In this document: positions 24,401-40,009 of the stretch, piece after piece
Layout: each line of letters opens with the position of its first letter
Numbering within the stretch: position 1 is the first letter of the stretch
Source: Aristolochia californica
Lineage: Eukaryota > Streptophyta > Magnoliopsida > Piperales > Aristolochiaceae
DNA length: 64,000 nucleotides
Direction of reading: 5' to 3'
NCBI GenBank assembly: GCA_029961685.1
Contig: JARWKL010000003.1
Span: 18,718,467-18,782,466 of the forward strand
Program-made: the position numbers and the translations under genes
Notes under the pieces: generated by a model
What the model saw: the letters and a program-made list of their open reading frames with translations, nothing else
Database searches by the model: none
Told to the model about the DNA's origin: nothing

Positions 24401-27400
24401 AGAATTTTAAGGAGAACAACAAATGCTCATTAAATTCTCAAGTGAACGTGAAGTGGGATATTTACTCAATCCAAACAATCCATTTTTTGCCCATTTAAAG
24501 AAAGTTGATCTAACAATCATAGATCATTGTTAAGTGATTGATCATGAGTAATGAGCGTAATTTTTGTAAGAAATGACTTCTGGATTAGGAGTCAACACTC
24601 AGTTAAATCCCCCGCTCCCCCTTTTTTTCGATATGTGCAAAACATAATATAAAAAAACTAAAAAAGTTTTACAATCCCTAAAAATTTCAGAGACATTTTG
24701 GAATTATCTCTCTCGGCATATGTGCATTTCTTTTTTAGATGTCAGGTTTTGTTTTAAAATCAAAACTTTAGTTTTTCACTCTTCCTTTTTTCTCTCGTAA
24801 ATAAAAAAAGATAAGGCAAATAGATCGCAACAAAATAAAAATTTTAGTGTTTATGTATGCAAAAAATTTAAAACAATAATAAATGTAAGTAAATAAAATT
24901 TATCCACATACCACAAATGAACACCAAAATTTGTTAATCCTAGTTTGGGAAATTCCACAAGAACTACCCCTAATAGCTTGGAGTTTTATAAGAAAGAGAT
25001 TTCTAATTGATACTACCAAGTTTTAACTTTGGATATGCATGCATGAAACATGTTGAAGATGCAAATGACCCTAGGATCCAAGAGTTTTAAGGAGAACAAC
25101 AAATTCTCATTAAATTTTCAAGTGAACATGGCATGGGATACTTACCAAATCCAAACTAGCCTTTTTTTTCCCATTTACAAAAAAAATATGATCTAAAAAT
25201 CATAGAGCATTGTAAAGTGGTTGATCATGAGTAATGAGGTACATTTTTTTACGAAATGACATGTGAATTAGGAGTCAACACTAAGTGAAGTCCCCCGCTC
25301 CACCCATTTTCCGATGTTTGCAAAAACTAATATATAAAAACTAAAAGAGTTTTACAATGCCTAAAAATTACAAAGACTTTTGGGAATTATCTCAGTCAGC
25401 ATTTGTGCATTTCCATTTTAGATATCAAGTTTTGTTTTAAAATCCAAACTTGAATTTTTCACTCTCCCTTTTTCTCTCATAAATAAAAAAAGATAAGGCA
25501 AATAGATCGCAATAAAATGAAAATTTAAGAGTTTATAAAAGAAAAAAATATAAAAAAAAATTATTATATAAAATTTATCTGCACACCACAAACCAACACC
25601 AAAGTTTTGTTATCCATGTTTGGGAAATTCCACAGGTACAACCCCTAATAGTTAGGCATTTTATAAGAAAGAGATTTCTAATTGATCCTAACATGTTTTA
25701 AATATGGATATGAATGCATGAAACATGTTGAAGATGCAAATGACCCAAGCATCCAAGACTTTCAAAGCGAACAACAAACGCACTTTAATTTCTCAAGTGA
25801 ACGTGCAGTGGGATATTTACTCGATCCAAACACGCCATTTTTTGCCCATTTACAAAAAGTTGATCTAACAATCATAGATCATTGTAGAGTGATTGACCAT
25901 GAGTAAAGAGCTATATTTTTGTATGAAATGACTTGTGGATTAGGAGTCAACAATTAGTTAAATCCCCCGCTCCCCCCTTTTTCTGATATTTGCAAAACCT
26001 AATATATAAAAACTAAAAGAGTTTTAAAATCCATAAAAATTAAAGACACTTTTATGAATTATCTCTGTTTACATTTTAGATGTCAAGTTTTATTTTCAAA
26101 TCCAAACTTGAGTTTTCACTCTCCCTTTTTGCCCATGTAAACAAAAAAAGACAAGGCAAGTAGATCGCATGAAAAAGAAAATTTTAGATTTTATGTATGC
26201 AGAAAAAAATAAAAAAATAATACATTTATATAAAGAAAATTTATCCACTCATCACAAATGAACACCAAAGTTTTTTATCCATGTTTGGGAAATTCCACTA
26301 TTACAAGCCCTAAGAGTTGGGAATTTTGAAGGAACGAGATTTCTAGTTGATCCTAACATGTTCTAAGTATGAATATGCATGCCCGAATCATGTTGAAGAT
26401 GCAAATGGCCCAAGAATCCAAGACTTTGAAGCAGAACAAAAAATGCTCATTAAATTCTCAAGTGAACATGCAATGGGATATTTACCCGATCAAAACAAGC
26501 CATTTTTGCCCATTTACAAAAAGTCGATTTAACAATCATAGATCATTGTTAAGTGATTGATCATGAGTAAGAAGCTATAATTTTGTATGAAATGACTCTT
26601 TTATTAGGAGTCAACACTCATTTAAATCCACCGCTCCCCCCTTTTTCCAAAAATTGCAAACCGTAATATATAAAAACTAAAGGAGTTTTACAATCCCTAA
26701 AAATTATTGAGACATTTTTGAATTGTCGTTCTTTGCATATTTTCATTTCCATTTTAGATGTCAAGGTTTTTTTTTTAAAATCCAAACTTGAGTTTTCACT
26801 CTCCATTTTTTCTCGTGTAAACAAAAAAAATAAGGCAAATAGATTTCAAAAAAATTAAAATTTTGGAGTTTATGCATGCAAAAAATTTAAAACGAAAATA
26901 AATTTAAGTATAGAAAATTTATCCACACACCAAAAACGAACACAAAAGTTTTGTTATCTATGGTTCGGAAATTCCACTAATACAACCGCTAACAGTGTAA
27001 TTTTATAAGAGAGAGATTTATAGATGATCCTAACATGTTCCAAGTAATCCATGCATGCACGAAACATGTTGAAGATGCAAATGACCCAAGGATCAAAGAC
27101 TTTTAAGGAGAACAACAAATTCTCATTAGACTCTCAAGTGAAAGTGCGGCGAGATACTTACCCAATCCAAACAATCCATTTTTTCCCATTTAAAATAAGT
27201 TAATCTAACAATCATAGATCAGTGTTAAGTAATTGATCATGAGTAACATGCTATATTTTTGTAAGAAATTACTTGTTTATTAGGAGTCAACACTAAGTTA
27301 AATCCCCCTCTCTGCCCTTTTTCCGAAAATTGTAAAACCAAATATATAAAAACTAAAAGAGTTTTACAATCCTTAAACATTACAGAGACATTTTTGAATT

Positions 27401-30400
27401 ATCTCTCTATGCATTTTGTACATTTCTATTTTAGCAATCAAGTTTGGTTTTAAAATCCAAACTAGAGTTTTCACTCTCCTTTTTTTCTCTTGTAAACAAA
27501 AAAACATAAGGCAAATAGATCGCAACAAAATAAAAATTTTAGAGTTGGAATTCCACAAGTACAACTCGTAATAGCTTGGAATTTTATAAGAAAGAGATTT
27601 CTAATTGATCCTAACATGTTTTAAATATGGATATGCATGCATGAAACATGTTAAAGATTTAAATGACCCAAGGATCCCAAACATTTAAGGGGAACCACAA
27701 ATGCTCGTTAAATTCTCAAGTGAAAGTGCAATTGGATATTTACCCAATCCAAACAAGCCATTTTTTTCCTATTTTCAAAAAAGGTTGATTCAACAGTCAT
27801 ATATCATTGTAAAGTGAATGATCATAAGTAACGTTCTACATTTTTGGCAGAAATGACATGTGGATTAGGATTCAACACTCAGTTAAAACCCCCACTCCCC
27901 CCTTTTTCCGATGTTTGCAAAACCTAATATATAAAAACTAAAAGAGTTTTACAATCCCTAAAAATTACAGAGACTTTTAGGAATTATCTCTCTCTGCATT
28001 TGTGCATTTCCATTTTAGATGTCAAGTTTTTTTTTAAAATCTAAACTTGAATTTTTCTCTCTCCCTTTTTTCTGTCGTAAACAAAAAAAGATAAGGCAAA
28101 TAGAAGACAAAAAAAAATTTAGAGTTTATGTATGAAAAAAATACTAAAAATTAATGAACGTAAGGATAGAAAATTTATCCACCCACCACAAATGAACACC
28201 AAAGTTTTGTTATCCATGTTTGGGAAATTCCACTAGTACAACTCCTAAAAGCTTGGAATTTTATAAAAAAAATATTTTAATTGATCCTAACATGTTTTAA
28301 ATATGGAGATGCATGCATGAAACATGTTGAAGATTCAAATTACCCAAGGATCCAAGACTTCTATGGAGAACAAGTAATGCTCATTAAATTCTCAAGTGAA
28401 CGTGCGGTGGGATATTTACTCGACCCAAACAAGCCATTTTTTCCCATTTAAAAAAAGTTGTTCTAACAAAACTAGATAATTGTAAAGTGATTGATCATGA
28501 GTAACGAGCTATATTTTTTTAATAAATAACTTGTGGATTAGGAGTCAACATTCAGATAAATCCTCCGTTCCCCCCTTTTTTCGATATTTGCAAAACCTAA
28601 TATATAAAAACTATATGAGTTTCATAATCCCTTAAAATTAAAGACACTTTTGTAAATTATATCTCTTTGCATTTTTGAATTTCCATTTTAGATGTCAAGT
28701 TTTGTTTTAAAATCCAAACTTGAGTTTTCTCACTCCCTTTTTCTCTCGTAAACAATAAAAAGATAAGGCAAATTGATAGCAACCAAATGAAATTTTTTGA
28801 ATTTATGTATGAAGAAATTTAAAAAAAATAATAAATGTAAGTATAGAAAATTTATCCACACACCATAAACGAACACCAAAGTTTTGTTATCCATATTTAG
28901 GAAATTTTGTAAGAATGAGATTTCTAATTGATCCTAACATGTTTTAACTATGGATATGCAAACATGAAACATGTTGAATATGCAAATGACCCAAGGATCC
29001 AAGACTTTTAAGGAGAACAACTAATGCTCATGAAATTCTCAAGTGAACATGCAGTGGGATATTTAACCGATCCAAACAAGCCATTTTTTGCCTATTAACA
29101 AAAAGTTGATATAACAATCATATATTATTCTAAAGTGATTGGTCATGAGAAATGAGCAATATTTTTTAAAGAAATGACATGTGGATTGGGAGTCAACACT
29201 TAGTTAAATCCCCACTCCCCCCTTTTTCTGATATTTTCAAAACCAAATATACAAACACTGAAAGAGTTTTACAATCCCTAAAAATTAAAGACACTTTTAT
29301 GAATTATCACTCTTTGCATTTGTGTTTTTCCATTTTATATTTCAAATTTTGTTTTCAAATCCAAACTTGAGTTTTCACTTCCATTTTCTCTCGTAAACAA
29401 AAAAAGATAAGGTAAAAAAATCGCAACAAAGTGAAAATTTTATATTTTATGTATGCAAATAAATTAAAACAATAATAAATGTATGTAAAGAAAATGTATC
29501 CACAAATCACAAACGAACACCAAAATTTTGTTATCCATGTTTGGGAAATTCCACTAGTACAACACCTAATAGCTTGGAATTTTATAAGAAAGATATTTCT
29601 AATTGATCCTTATATGTCCTAAGTATGGATATGCATCCATGAAACATGTTGTAGTAAGAAATGATTTCATGATTAGGAGTCAACACTCAATTAAATCCTC
29701 CACTCTACCCTTTTTCCTATGTTTGCAAAACCTAATATATAAAAATTAAAAGAGTTTTACAATCCCTAAAAATTACAGAGACTTTTTGGAATGATCTCTC
29801 TTTGCATTTGTGCATTTCCATTTTAGATGTCAAGTTTTGTTTTAGAATCCAAACTTGAGTTTTTCACTCTTCCTTTTTTCTCTCGTAAACAAAAAAAGAT
29901 AAGACAAAAAGATCGCAACAAAATGAAATTTTTATAGTTTACGTATGCAAAAATTATTAAAGAATAGTAAATTTAAGTGCAGATAGTTAATCCACACACC
30001 ACAAACGAATACCAAAGTTTTGTTATCCATGTTTTGGAAATTCCACTAGTACAACCCCTAATAGCTTGGAATTTTAGAAAAAAGAGATTTCTAATTGATC
30101 CTAACATGTTTTAATTATGGATATGCATGCATGAAACATGTTGAAGATGCAAATGACCCAAGGATCCAAGATTTTTTAGGAGAAAAAAAATGCTCAATAA
30201 ATTCTCAAGTGAACGTGTAGTGGGATATTTACCCGATCCAAACAAGCCATTTTTTTGCCATTTACTATAAGTTGATCTAACAATATTAGATAATTTTAAA
30301 GTGATTTTTCATGACTAACAAGCTATATTTTTGTAATAAATGACTTGTGGATTAGGTGTCAACACTCAGTTAAATCACTCGTTCCCCCCTTTTTCTGATA

Positions 30401-33400
30401 TTTGCAAAACCTAATATCTAAAAACTTAAAGAGTGTTAAAATCGATAAAAATTAAAGAAACTTTTATGAATTATCTCTATTTTCATTTGTGCATTTCCTT
30501 TTTAAATTTCAAGTTTTATTTTGAAATCCAAACTCGAGTTTTCTTACTCCCCTTTTCTCTCATAAACAAACAAAAAAAAAAAGATAAGGCAAATAGATTG
30601 CGAAAAAATGAAAATTTAAGATTTTATGTACGCAAAAATTTGTAAACAATAATAAATGTTCGTATAGAAAATTTATCTACACACCACAAGCAAATACCAA
30701 ATTGTTGTTTTCCATGTTTAGGAAATTCCACTAGTACAAACCCTAATTGGTTGGAATTTTAGAAGAACAAGATTTCTAATTGATCCTAACATGTTTTAAA
30801 TATGGATATGCATGCACGAAACATATTGAAGATAAAAATCACCCAAGGATCTAAGACTTTTAAGGAGAAAAACAAATGCTCATGAAATTCTAAAGTGAAA
30901 ATGCAGTGGGATATTTACCCTATCCAAACTAGCCATTTTTTTTCCAATTTACCAAAAAAGTTGATCTAACATTCATAGATCATTGAAAAGTGATTGATCA
31001 TGAGTAACAAGCTACAATTTTGTAATAAATGACTTGTGGATTAGGAGTCAACACTTAGTTAAATTCCTTGCTCCCTCCTTTTTCCGATGTTTGCTAAACC
31101 TAATATATAAAAACTAAAAGAGTTTTACAATCCTTTAAAATTATTGTAACTTTTTTGAATTATCTCTCTCTGCATTTGTGCATTTCCATTTTAGATGTCA
31201 AGTTTTTTTTTGAAATCCAAACTTGAACTTTTCACTCTCCCTTTTTTCTCTCGTAAAAAAAAGATAAGGCAAATCGATCGCAACAAAAAGAAAATTTTAG
31301 AGTTTATGTATGCAAAAAATTTAAAACAATAATAAATGTAACTAACAAAATTTTATACACACACTACAAATGAAAACCAAAGTTTTGTTATCCATGTTTG
31401 GGAAATTCCACAAGTACAACCCTTAATACCATGGAATTTTATAACAAAGAGATTTCTAATTGATCCTAAAATGTTTTAAATATGGATATTCATGCATGAA
31501 ACATGTTGAAGATGAAAATGTCCCAAGGATCCAATAATTTTACGGAGAAAAAAAAATGCTCATTAAATTCTCAAGTGAACGTGCAGTAGGATATTTACCC
31601 GATCCAAACAATCTTTTTTTGCCTATTTAAAAAAAATTGATCTAACAATCATAGATCATCGCAAAGTGATTGATAATGAGTAACGAGCTTCATTATTGTA
31701 AGAAATGACTTGTGGATTAGGAGTCAACACTTAGTTAAATCCCCCGCCCCCCTTTTTTCGATGTTTGCAAAAAATTAAAAGAGTTTTAGAATCCCTAAAA
31801 ATTAGAGAGCCTTTTTGGAATTATCTCTCTTTAAATTTATGCATTTCCATTTTAGATGTCCTGTTTTGTTTGAAAATCCAAACTTGAGTTTTTCACTCTC
31901 CCTTTTTTCTCCCGTAAACAAAAAAAGGTAAGTCAAAAAGATCGCAACAAAATCAAAATATTAGAGTTTATGTATGTAAAAAAATTAAAACAATAATATA
32001 TGTAAGTATAGAAAATTTATCAACGCATAACAAACAAACACGAAAGTTTTGTAATCCATATTTGGGTAATTCCACTTGTACAACCCTAATTACTTGGATA
32101 TTTATAAGAATGAGTTTTCTAATTGCTCCTAACATTTTTTAAATATGGATATGCATGCATGAAACATGTTGAAGATGCAAATGACCAAGGATCCAAGACA
32201 TTGAAGGAGAACAACAAATGCTCATTAAATTCTCAAGTGAACGTGCGGTAGGATATTTATCCGATCCAACCAAGTCATTTTTTCCCCATTTACAAAAAAG
32301 TTGATCTAATAATCATCGATCATTGTAAAGTGATTGATCATGAGTAACGAGCTATATTTTTCTAAGAAAATACTTGTGGGTTAGGAGTCAACACTTAGTT
32401 AAATCCCCTGCTCCCCCCATTTTCCGTTATTTGCAAAACTTAATAATTAAAAACTAAAAGAGGTTTGCAATCCCTAAAAATTAAAGACACTTTTATGAAT
32501 TATCTCTCTTTGCATTTGTGCATTTCCATTTTAGATGCCAATTTTTTTTTCAAATCCAAACTTGAGTTTTCACTCTCCCTTTTTTCTCTTGTTAACAAAA
32601 AAAGATAAGGCAAAAAGATCGCAACAAAATGAAAATTTTAGAGTTTATGTATGCAAGTTAATTAAAAAAGAATAAATGTATGTAAAGAAATATATCCACA
32701 CATCACAAAGGAACACCAAAGTTTTGTTCTCCTTGTTTTGGAAATTCCACAAGTACAACCGCTCATAGCATGGAATTTTATAAGAAATAGATTTTTAATT
32801 GGTCATTACATGTTCTAAGTATGAATATATGCACGAAATATGTTGAAGATACAAATGGCTAAGGATAAAAGACTTTTAAGGAGAACAACAAATGCTCATT
32901 AAATTCTCCAGTGAGCGTGCAATGGGATACTTACCCAATCCAAACAATCCATTTTTTCCCATTTAAAATAAGTTGATCTAACAATCATAGATCATTGTTA
33001 AGTGATTGATCATGAGTAATGAGCTATATTTTTGTAAGAAATGACTTGTTGATTAGGAGTCAACACTCAGTTAAATTCCTCTCTCCCCCCTTTTTCCAAA
33101 AAATAGCAAAACCAAATATATAAAAACTAAAAGAGTTTTAAAATCCCTAAAATTACAGACACATTTTGGAATTATCTCTCTCTGCATTTGTGCATTTCCA
33201 TTTTAGATGTTAAGTTTTGTTTTAAAATTCAAACTATACTTTTCACTCTCCCTTTTTTTCTCTCGTAAACAAAAAAAGATAAGGCAATTAGATCGCAACA
33301 AAATGAAAATTCTAGAGTTTATGTATGCAAAAAATTTAAAAAAATAATAAATTTAAGTAAAGAAAACATATCCACACACCACAATCGAACACCAAAGGTT

Positions 33401-36400
33401 TGTTATCCATGTTTGGGAAATTCCACAAGTACAATCCCTAATAGCTTGGAATTTTATAAGAAAGATATTTCCAATTGATCCTAACATGTTTTAAATATGG
33501 ATATGCATGCACAAAACATGTTAAAGATGCAAATGACCCAAGGATCCAAGACTTTTAAAGGAGAACCGCAAATGCTCATTAAATTCTCAAGTGAACATGT
33601 GGTTGGATATTTACCCGATCCTAACAAGCCATTTTTTCCAATTTTTTAAAAAACTTAATATATCAATCCTAGATCATTGTAAAGTGAATGATCATGAGTA
33701 ATGACCCACATTTGTGTATGAAATGCCATGTGGATTAGGAGTTAACACTCAGTTAAATCCCCTGATCCCCCTTTTTTTAGATGTTTGCAAAACCTAATAT
33801 ATCAAAACTAAAAGTGTTTTAAAATCCCTAAAAATTACTGAAACTTTTAGGAATTATCTCTCTCTGCATTTGTGCATTTCCATTTTAGATGTCAAGTTTT
33901 GTTTTAAAATCTAAACTTGCATATTTCACTCTGGCTTTTCTCTATAGTAAGCAAAAAAACGTTAAGGCAAAAATATCACAAAAAAATGAAAATTTTAGAG
34001 TTTATGAATGAAAAATATAAAATAATATTAAATGTAAGGTTAGAAAATTTATCCACACACCACAAATGAACACAAAAGTTTTGTTATCCATGTTTGGGAA
34101 ATTCCACTAGTACAACCCCTAAAAGCTTGAAATTTTATAAGAAAGAGATTTCTATTTGATCCTAACATGTTTTAAATATGTATATGCATGCATGAAACAT
34201 ATTAAAGATACAAATGACCCAAGGATCCAAGACTTTTAAGGAGAACAACAAATGCTCATTAAATTTTCAAGTGAACATGCGGTGATCTTTACTCGACCCA
34301 AACAATCCTTTTTTTGCCCATTTAAAAAAAGTTGATCTAACAATAATAGATAATTGTAAAGTGATTGATCATGTGTTATGAGCTATATTTTTTTAATAAA
34401 TTACTTGTGGATTAAGAGTCAACAATTCGTTAAATCCCCCGTTCCCCCCTTTTTCTGATATTTGCAAAGCCTAATATATAAAAACTAAAAGAGTTTTACA
34501 ATCCCTAAATATTAAAGACACTTTTTTGAGTTATCTCTATTTTAATTTGTGCTTTTCCATTTTAGATGTCAAGTTTTGTTTTAAAATCCAAACTTGAGTT
34601 TTCTCTCTCCCTTTTTTCTCTCGAAAACAAAAAAAGAGAAGACAAATAGATCACAACAAAATGAAAATTTTAGAGTGTATGTTTGCAAACAATTTAAAAC
34701 AATAATAAACATAAGTATGGAAAATTTATCCACACACCACAAACGAACATCAAATTTTTGTTATCCATGTTTGGAAAATTCCTCTAGTACAACCCCTAAT
34801 TGCTTGGAATTTTATTAGAATGAGATTTCTAATTTATCCTAACAAGTTTTAAATATCTATATGGATGCATGAAACATTTTTAATTTGAAAATGACCCAAG
34901 GATCCAAGAATTTTAAGGAGAACAAAAAAATCTCATTAAATTCTCAAGTGAACGTGTAGTGGGATATTTACCCGATCCAAACAAGCCATTTTTTGCCCAT
35001 TTACAAAAAGTTGATCTAACAATCATAGATCATTATAAAGTGATTGATCTTGATAAATGAGTAATATTTTTTTAAGAAATGACTTTTGGATTAGGAGTCA
35101 AGACTCAGTTAAATCCCCCGCACCCCTCTTTTTTTATATTAGCAAAACCTAATATGCAAAAACTAAAAGAGTTTTACAATTCTTTGCATTTTTTTCATTT
35201 CCATTTTAGATGTTAAGTTTTTTTTTTCTAATCCAAACTTGAGTTTTCACTCTCCCATTTTTCTCTTATAAACAAAAAAAGATAAAGCAAATATATCGCA
35301 ACAAAAGGAAAATTTTAGAGTTTATGTATGCGAATAAATTAAAAAAATAATGAATGTCAGTAAAGAAAATTTATCCACACATCACAAATGAACACCAAAG
35401 TTTTTTTATCCATGTTTGGGAAATTCCACTAGTACAACCCCTAATTGCTCGAAATTTTATAGGAAAGAGATTTCTAATTGATCCTTACATGTTCTAAGTT
35501 TGGATATGCATGAACAAAACATGTTGAAGATGCAAATGACCCAAGGATCCAAGACTTTTAAGGAGAACAATAAATTCTTATTAAATTCTCAAGTGAATGT
35601 GCTGTGGATGTTAACTCTATCCAAACAATCCATTTTTTGCCCATTTAAAAAATGTTTAGCTAATAATCTTAGGTCATTGTTAAGTGATTGATAATGACTA
35701 ATGAGCTATATTTTTATAAGAAATGACTTCTGGATTAGGAGTCAACACTCAATTAAATCCCCCCTCACCCCTTTTTCCGATGTTTGCAAATCCTAATATA
35801 TAAAAACTAAAAGAGTTTTAAAATCCGTAAAAATTACAGAGACTTTTTAGAATTATCTCACTCTACATATGTGCATTTTCATTTTAGATGTCAAGTTTTG
35901 TTTTAAAATCCAAACTTGAGTTTTTCACCCTTCCTTTTTTCTCTCGTAAACAAAATAAGACAAGGCAAATAGATTGCAACAAAATAATAATTTTAGATTT
36001 TATGTATGCAAAAAATATAAAAAAATAATAAATGTAAGAACAAAAAATTTATCCTCACACCACTAATGAACACCAAAATTTTGTTATTCATGTTTGGGAA
36101 ATTCACTAGTAAAACTCCTAATAGCTTGGAATTTATAAGAAAGAGATTTCTAATTAATCCTAACATGTTTTAAATATGGATATTCATGCATGAAACATGC
36201 TGAAGATGCAAATGACCATTGGATCCAAGACTTTTAACGAGAACAAAAAATGCTCATTAAATTCTCAAGTGAATGTGCGGTACGATATTTTTTGCCCATT
36301 TACCAAAAGTTGATCTAAAAATAATAGATAATTGTAAAGTGATTTTTGATGACTATCAAGGAATAATTTAGTAATAAATGACTAGTGTATTAGGTGTCAA

Positions 36401-39400
36401 CACTCAATTAAATCCCCCATTCCCCCTTTTTTCCAATATTTGCAAAACCTAATATCTAAAAACTAAAAGGGTTGTACAATCCCAAAAATTTTAAAATTTT
36501 TTTATGAATTATCTCTATTTGCATTTGTGCATTTCCATTTTAGATGTCAAGTTTTTTTTTAAAAAATCCAAACTTGAGTTTTCTCACTCCCTTTTTGCTC
36601 TCGTAAACTAAAAAAGATAAGGCAAATAGATTGCAACAAATTGAAAATTTAAGAGTTTATGTATGCATAAAATTTTTAAAAATAATAAATATATGTATAG
36701 AAAATCTATCCAAACACCACAAGCGAACACCAAGGTTTTGTTATCCATGTTTAGAAAATTTCAGTAGTACAACCCATTATTGCTTGGAATTTTATAAGAA
36801 AGATTTCTAATCGATCCGAACATGTTTTAAATATGGATATGCATGTATGAAACGTGTTGAAGATGCAAATGGCCCAAGGGTCCAAGAGTTTTAAGGAGAA
36901 CAAGAAATGTTCATTAAATTAACAAGTGAACGTGCGGTGGGATTTTTACCTAATCCAAAGAGTTTTAAGGAGAACAAGAAATGTCCATTTTTTTACCCTT
37001 TTAAAAAATGTTGTTCTAACAATCATTGATCATGAGTAACGAGATATATTTTTGTAGGAAATGACATGTGGATTAGGAGTCAACACTCAGTTAAATCCCC
37101 CGCTCCTCCCTTTTTCCTATATTTGCAAAACCTAATATTTAAAAACTAGAAGAGTTTAACTATCCATAAAAATTATAGCCACTTTTTTTTTTTCAATTGT
37201 GTATTTCCATTTTAGATGTAAACTTTTGTTATCAAATTAAAACTTGAGTTTTCACTCTCCCTTTTTTCTCTTGTAAATAAAAAAAGATAAGGCAAATAGA
37301 TCACAACAAAATGTAAATTTTAGAGTTTATGTATGCAAAATAATTAAAATAATAATAAATGTATGTAATTAAAATTTATCCACAAATCAGAAATGAACAC
37401 AAAAGTTTTTTTATCCATGTGTCAAAAATTCCACTAGTACAACCCCTAATAGCTTGGAATTTTAAAAGAAAGAGATTTCTAATTGATCGTTACATATTCT
37501 AAGTATGGATATGCATGCACAAAACATTTTGAAGATAAAAATTACCCAAGGATCTAAGACTTTGAAGGAGAACAACGAATGCTCATTAAATTCTCAAGTG
37601 AACGTGCGGTGGGATATTTACCCGATCCGAACAAGCCATTTTTTGCTCATTTAAAAAAAGTTGATCTAACAATCATAGATCATTGTTAAGTGATTGATCA
37701 TGAGTGGCGAGCAATATTTTTGAAAGAAATGACTTGTGGATTAGGAGCCAGCACTCAGTTAAGTCCCCTGCTCCTCCCTTTTTTTAGAAAATTACAAAAC
37801 CTATTATATAAAAACTAAAAGAATTTTAAAATACTTAAAATTAAAGAGACATTTTGGAAATAAAGTTCTATGCATTTGTGCATTTCAATTTTAGATGTCA
37901 ATTTGTTTTTTTAAATCTAAACTTGAGTTTTCACTTTCCCTTTTTTCTCTCGTAAACAAAAAGAGATAAGGCAAATAGATCGCAACAAAATGAAAATTTT
38001 AGAGTTTATGTATGCAAAAAATTTTAAAAAATAATAAATTTAAGTAAAGAAAACATATCCACACACCAAAAACGAACACCAAAGTATTGTTATCCTGGTT
38101 TGGGAAATTCCACAATTACAACCACTAATATCTTGGAAGTTTATAAGAAAGAGATTTCTAATTGATCCTTACATGTTTGAAATATGGAAATGCATGCACG
38201 AAACATGTTGAAGATTCAAATAACCCAAGGATCCAAGAGATTTAAGGAGAACAACAAATGCTCAAAATATTCTTAAGTGAATGTGCCGTGGGATATTTAC
38301 CCGATCCAAACAATCCATTTTTGGCCCTTTTACAAAAAAAAAAATAAAAACTTCTAACAATCATAGATCATTGTAAAGTTATTGATCATGAGTAACGAGC
38401 TACATTTTGGTAAGAAATGACCTATGGATTAGGTGTCAACACTCAGTAAAGTCCCTAGCTCCACCCTCTTTTCGATGTTTGCAAATACTAATATAAAAAA
38501 TTAAAAGAGTTTTACAATGCCTAAAAATTACAGAGACTTTTTAGAATTATCTCTCTCTGCCTTTGTGCATTTCCATTTTAGATGTCAAGTTTTGTTTTAA
38601 AATCCAAACTTGAGTTTTTCACTCCCCCTTTTTTGTCTCGTAAACAAAAAAAGATAAGGCAAATAGAAAATTTTAAAGTTTATGTATGAAAAAAATATAA
38701 AAATAATAATAAAATTAATTATAGAAAATTTATCTACACAGTTCAAACAAAGTCGAAAGTTTTATTATCCATGTTTGGGAAATTCCACTAGTACAACCCC
38801 TAATAGCTTGGAATTTTATAAGAAAGAGGTTTCTAATTGATCCTAACATGTTTTAAATATGGATATGCATGCATGAAACATATTGAAGATGCAAATGTCC
38901 TAAGTATCCAAGACTTATAAGGAGAACAACAAATGCAAATTAATATCTCAAGTGAACGTGCAGTGGGATTATTACCTGATCCAAACAAGCCATTTTTTGC
39001 CCATTTACAAAAAAGTTGATCTAACAATCATAGATCATTGTAAATTGATTGATGATGATTAATGAGCTATATTTTTGTAAGAAATGACTTTTGGATTAGG
39101 AATCAACAATCAATTAAATCCCCGGCTCCCCCTTTTTTCAGATATTTGAAAAACCTAATATATAAAAACTAAAAGAGTTTTACAATCCCTAAAAATTAAA
39201 GACACTTTTATGAATTATTTCTCTTTGCATTTGTGCATTTTTCTTTTAGATGTCAAGTTTTGTTTTCAAATCCAAACTTGAGTTTTCACTCTCCCATTTT
39301 TCTCTCGTAAAGAAAAAAAGATAAGACAAGTAGATCGCTCCAAAAAGAAAAATTTAGACTTTATGTATGTAAAAAAAATTTAAAAATTATGAATGTATAT

Positions 39401-40009
39401 AAAGAAAAATTTTCCACACTAAAATGAACACCAAAGTTTTTTTATCCATGTTTGGGAAATTCCACTAGTACAACTCCTAAGAGGTTGGAATTTTAAAGGA
39501 ACGAGATTTCTAGTTGACCCTAAAATGTACTAAGTATGGATATGCATACCCGAAACATGTTGAAGATGCAAATAACCCAAGCATCCAATCCTTTGAAGGA
39601 GAACAACAAATGCTCATTAAATTCTCAAGTGAATGTGCGGTGGGATATTTACCCGATCCAAACAAGTCATGCCCATTTACAAAAAATCTATCTAACAATC
39701 ATAGATCATTGTTAAGTGATTGATCATGAGTAAGGAGCTATAATTTTGTAAGAAATGACATGTGGATTAGGAGTCAACACTCATTTAAATCCCCACTCCC
39801 CCCTTTTTCTGAAAATTTTAAAACCTAATATTTAAAAACTAAAAGATTTTTACAATCCCTAAAAATTATAGAGACGTTTTTGAATTGTCTTTCTTTGCAT
39901 TTGTGCATTTCAATTTTTTATGTCAAGGTTTGTTTTCAAATCCAAACTTGAGTTTTCACTCTCCATTTTTTCTCGCGTAAAAAAAAGGATAAGGCAAATA
40001 GATCGCAAC

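Noticed and set aside
25682..25906. Recurring 60-75-codon plus-strand ORF in many monomers (also 21596, 26347, 39514, 40184, 40700, 43379), with a shared protein text ending in VGYLPDPNKPFFA and TIIDH
   Set aside because: It recurs because the DNA recurs. The common monomer form has a TAA in the middle of this frame (in 'gacttttaagg'); it is open only in variants with caa or gaa there, and indels break it freely. No sign of protein selection or a known domain.
38833..39027. Minus-strand ORFs with FGSGKYPT and CICCSP-like text in several monomers
   Set aside because: Opposite-strand shadow of the same satellite segment; not in phase or open across monomers.
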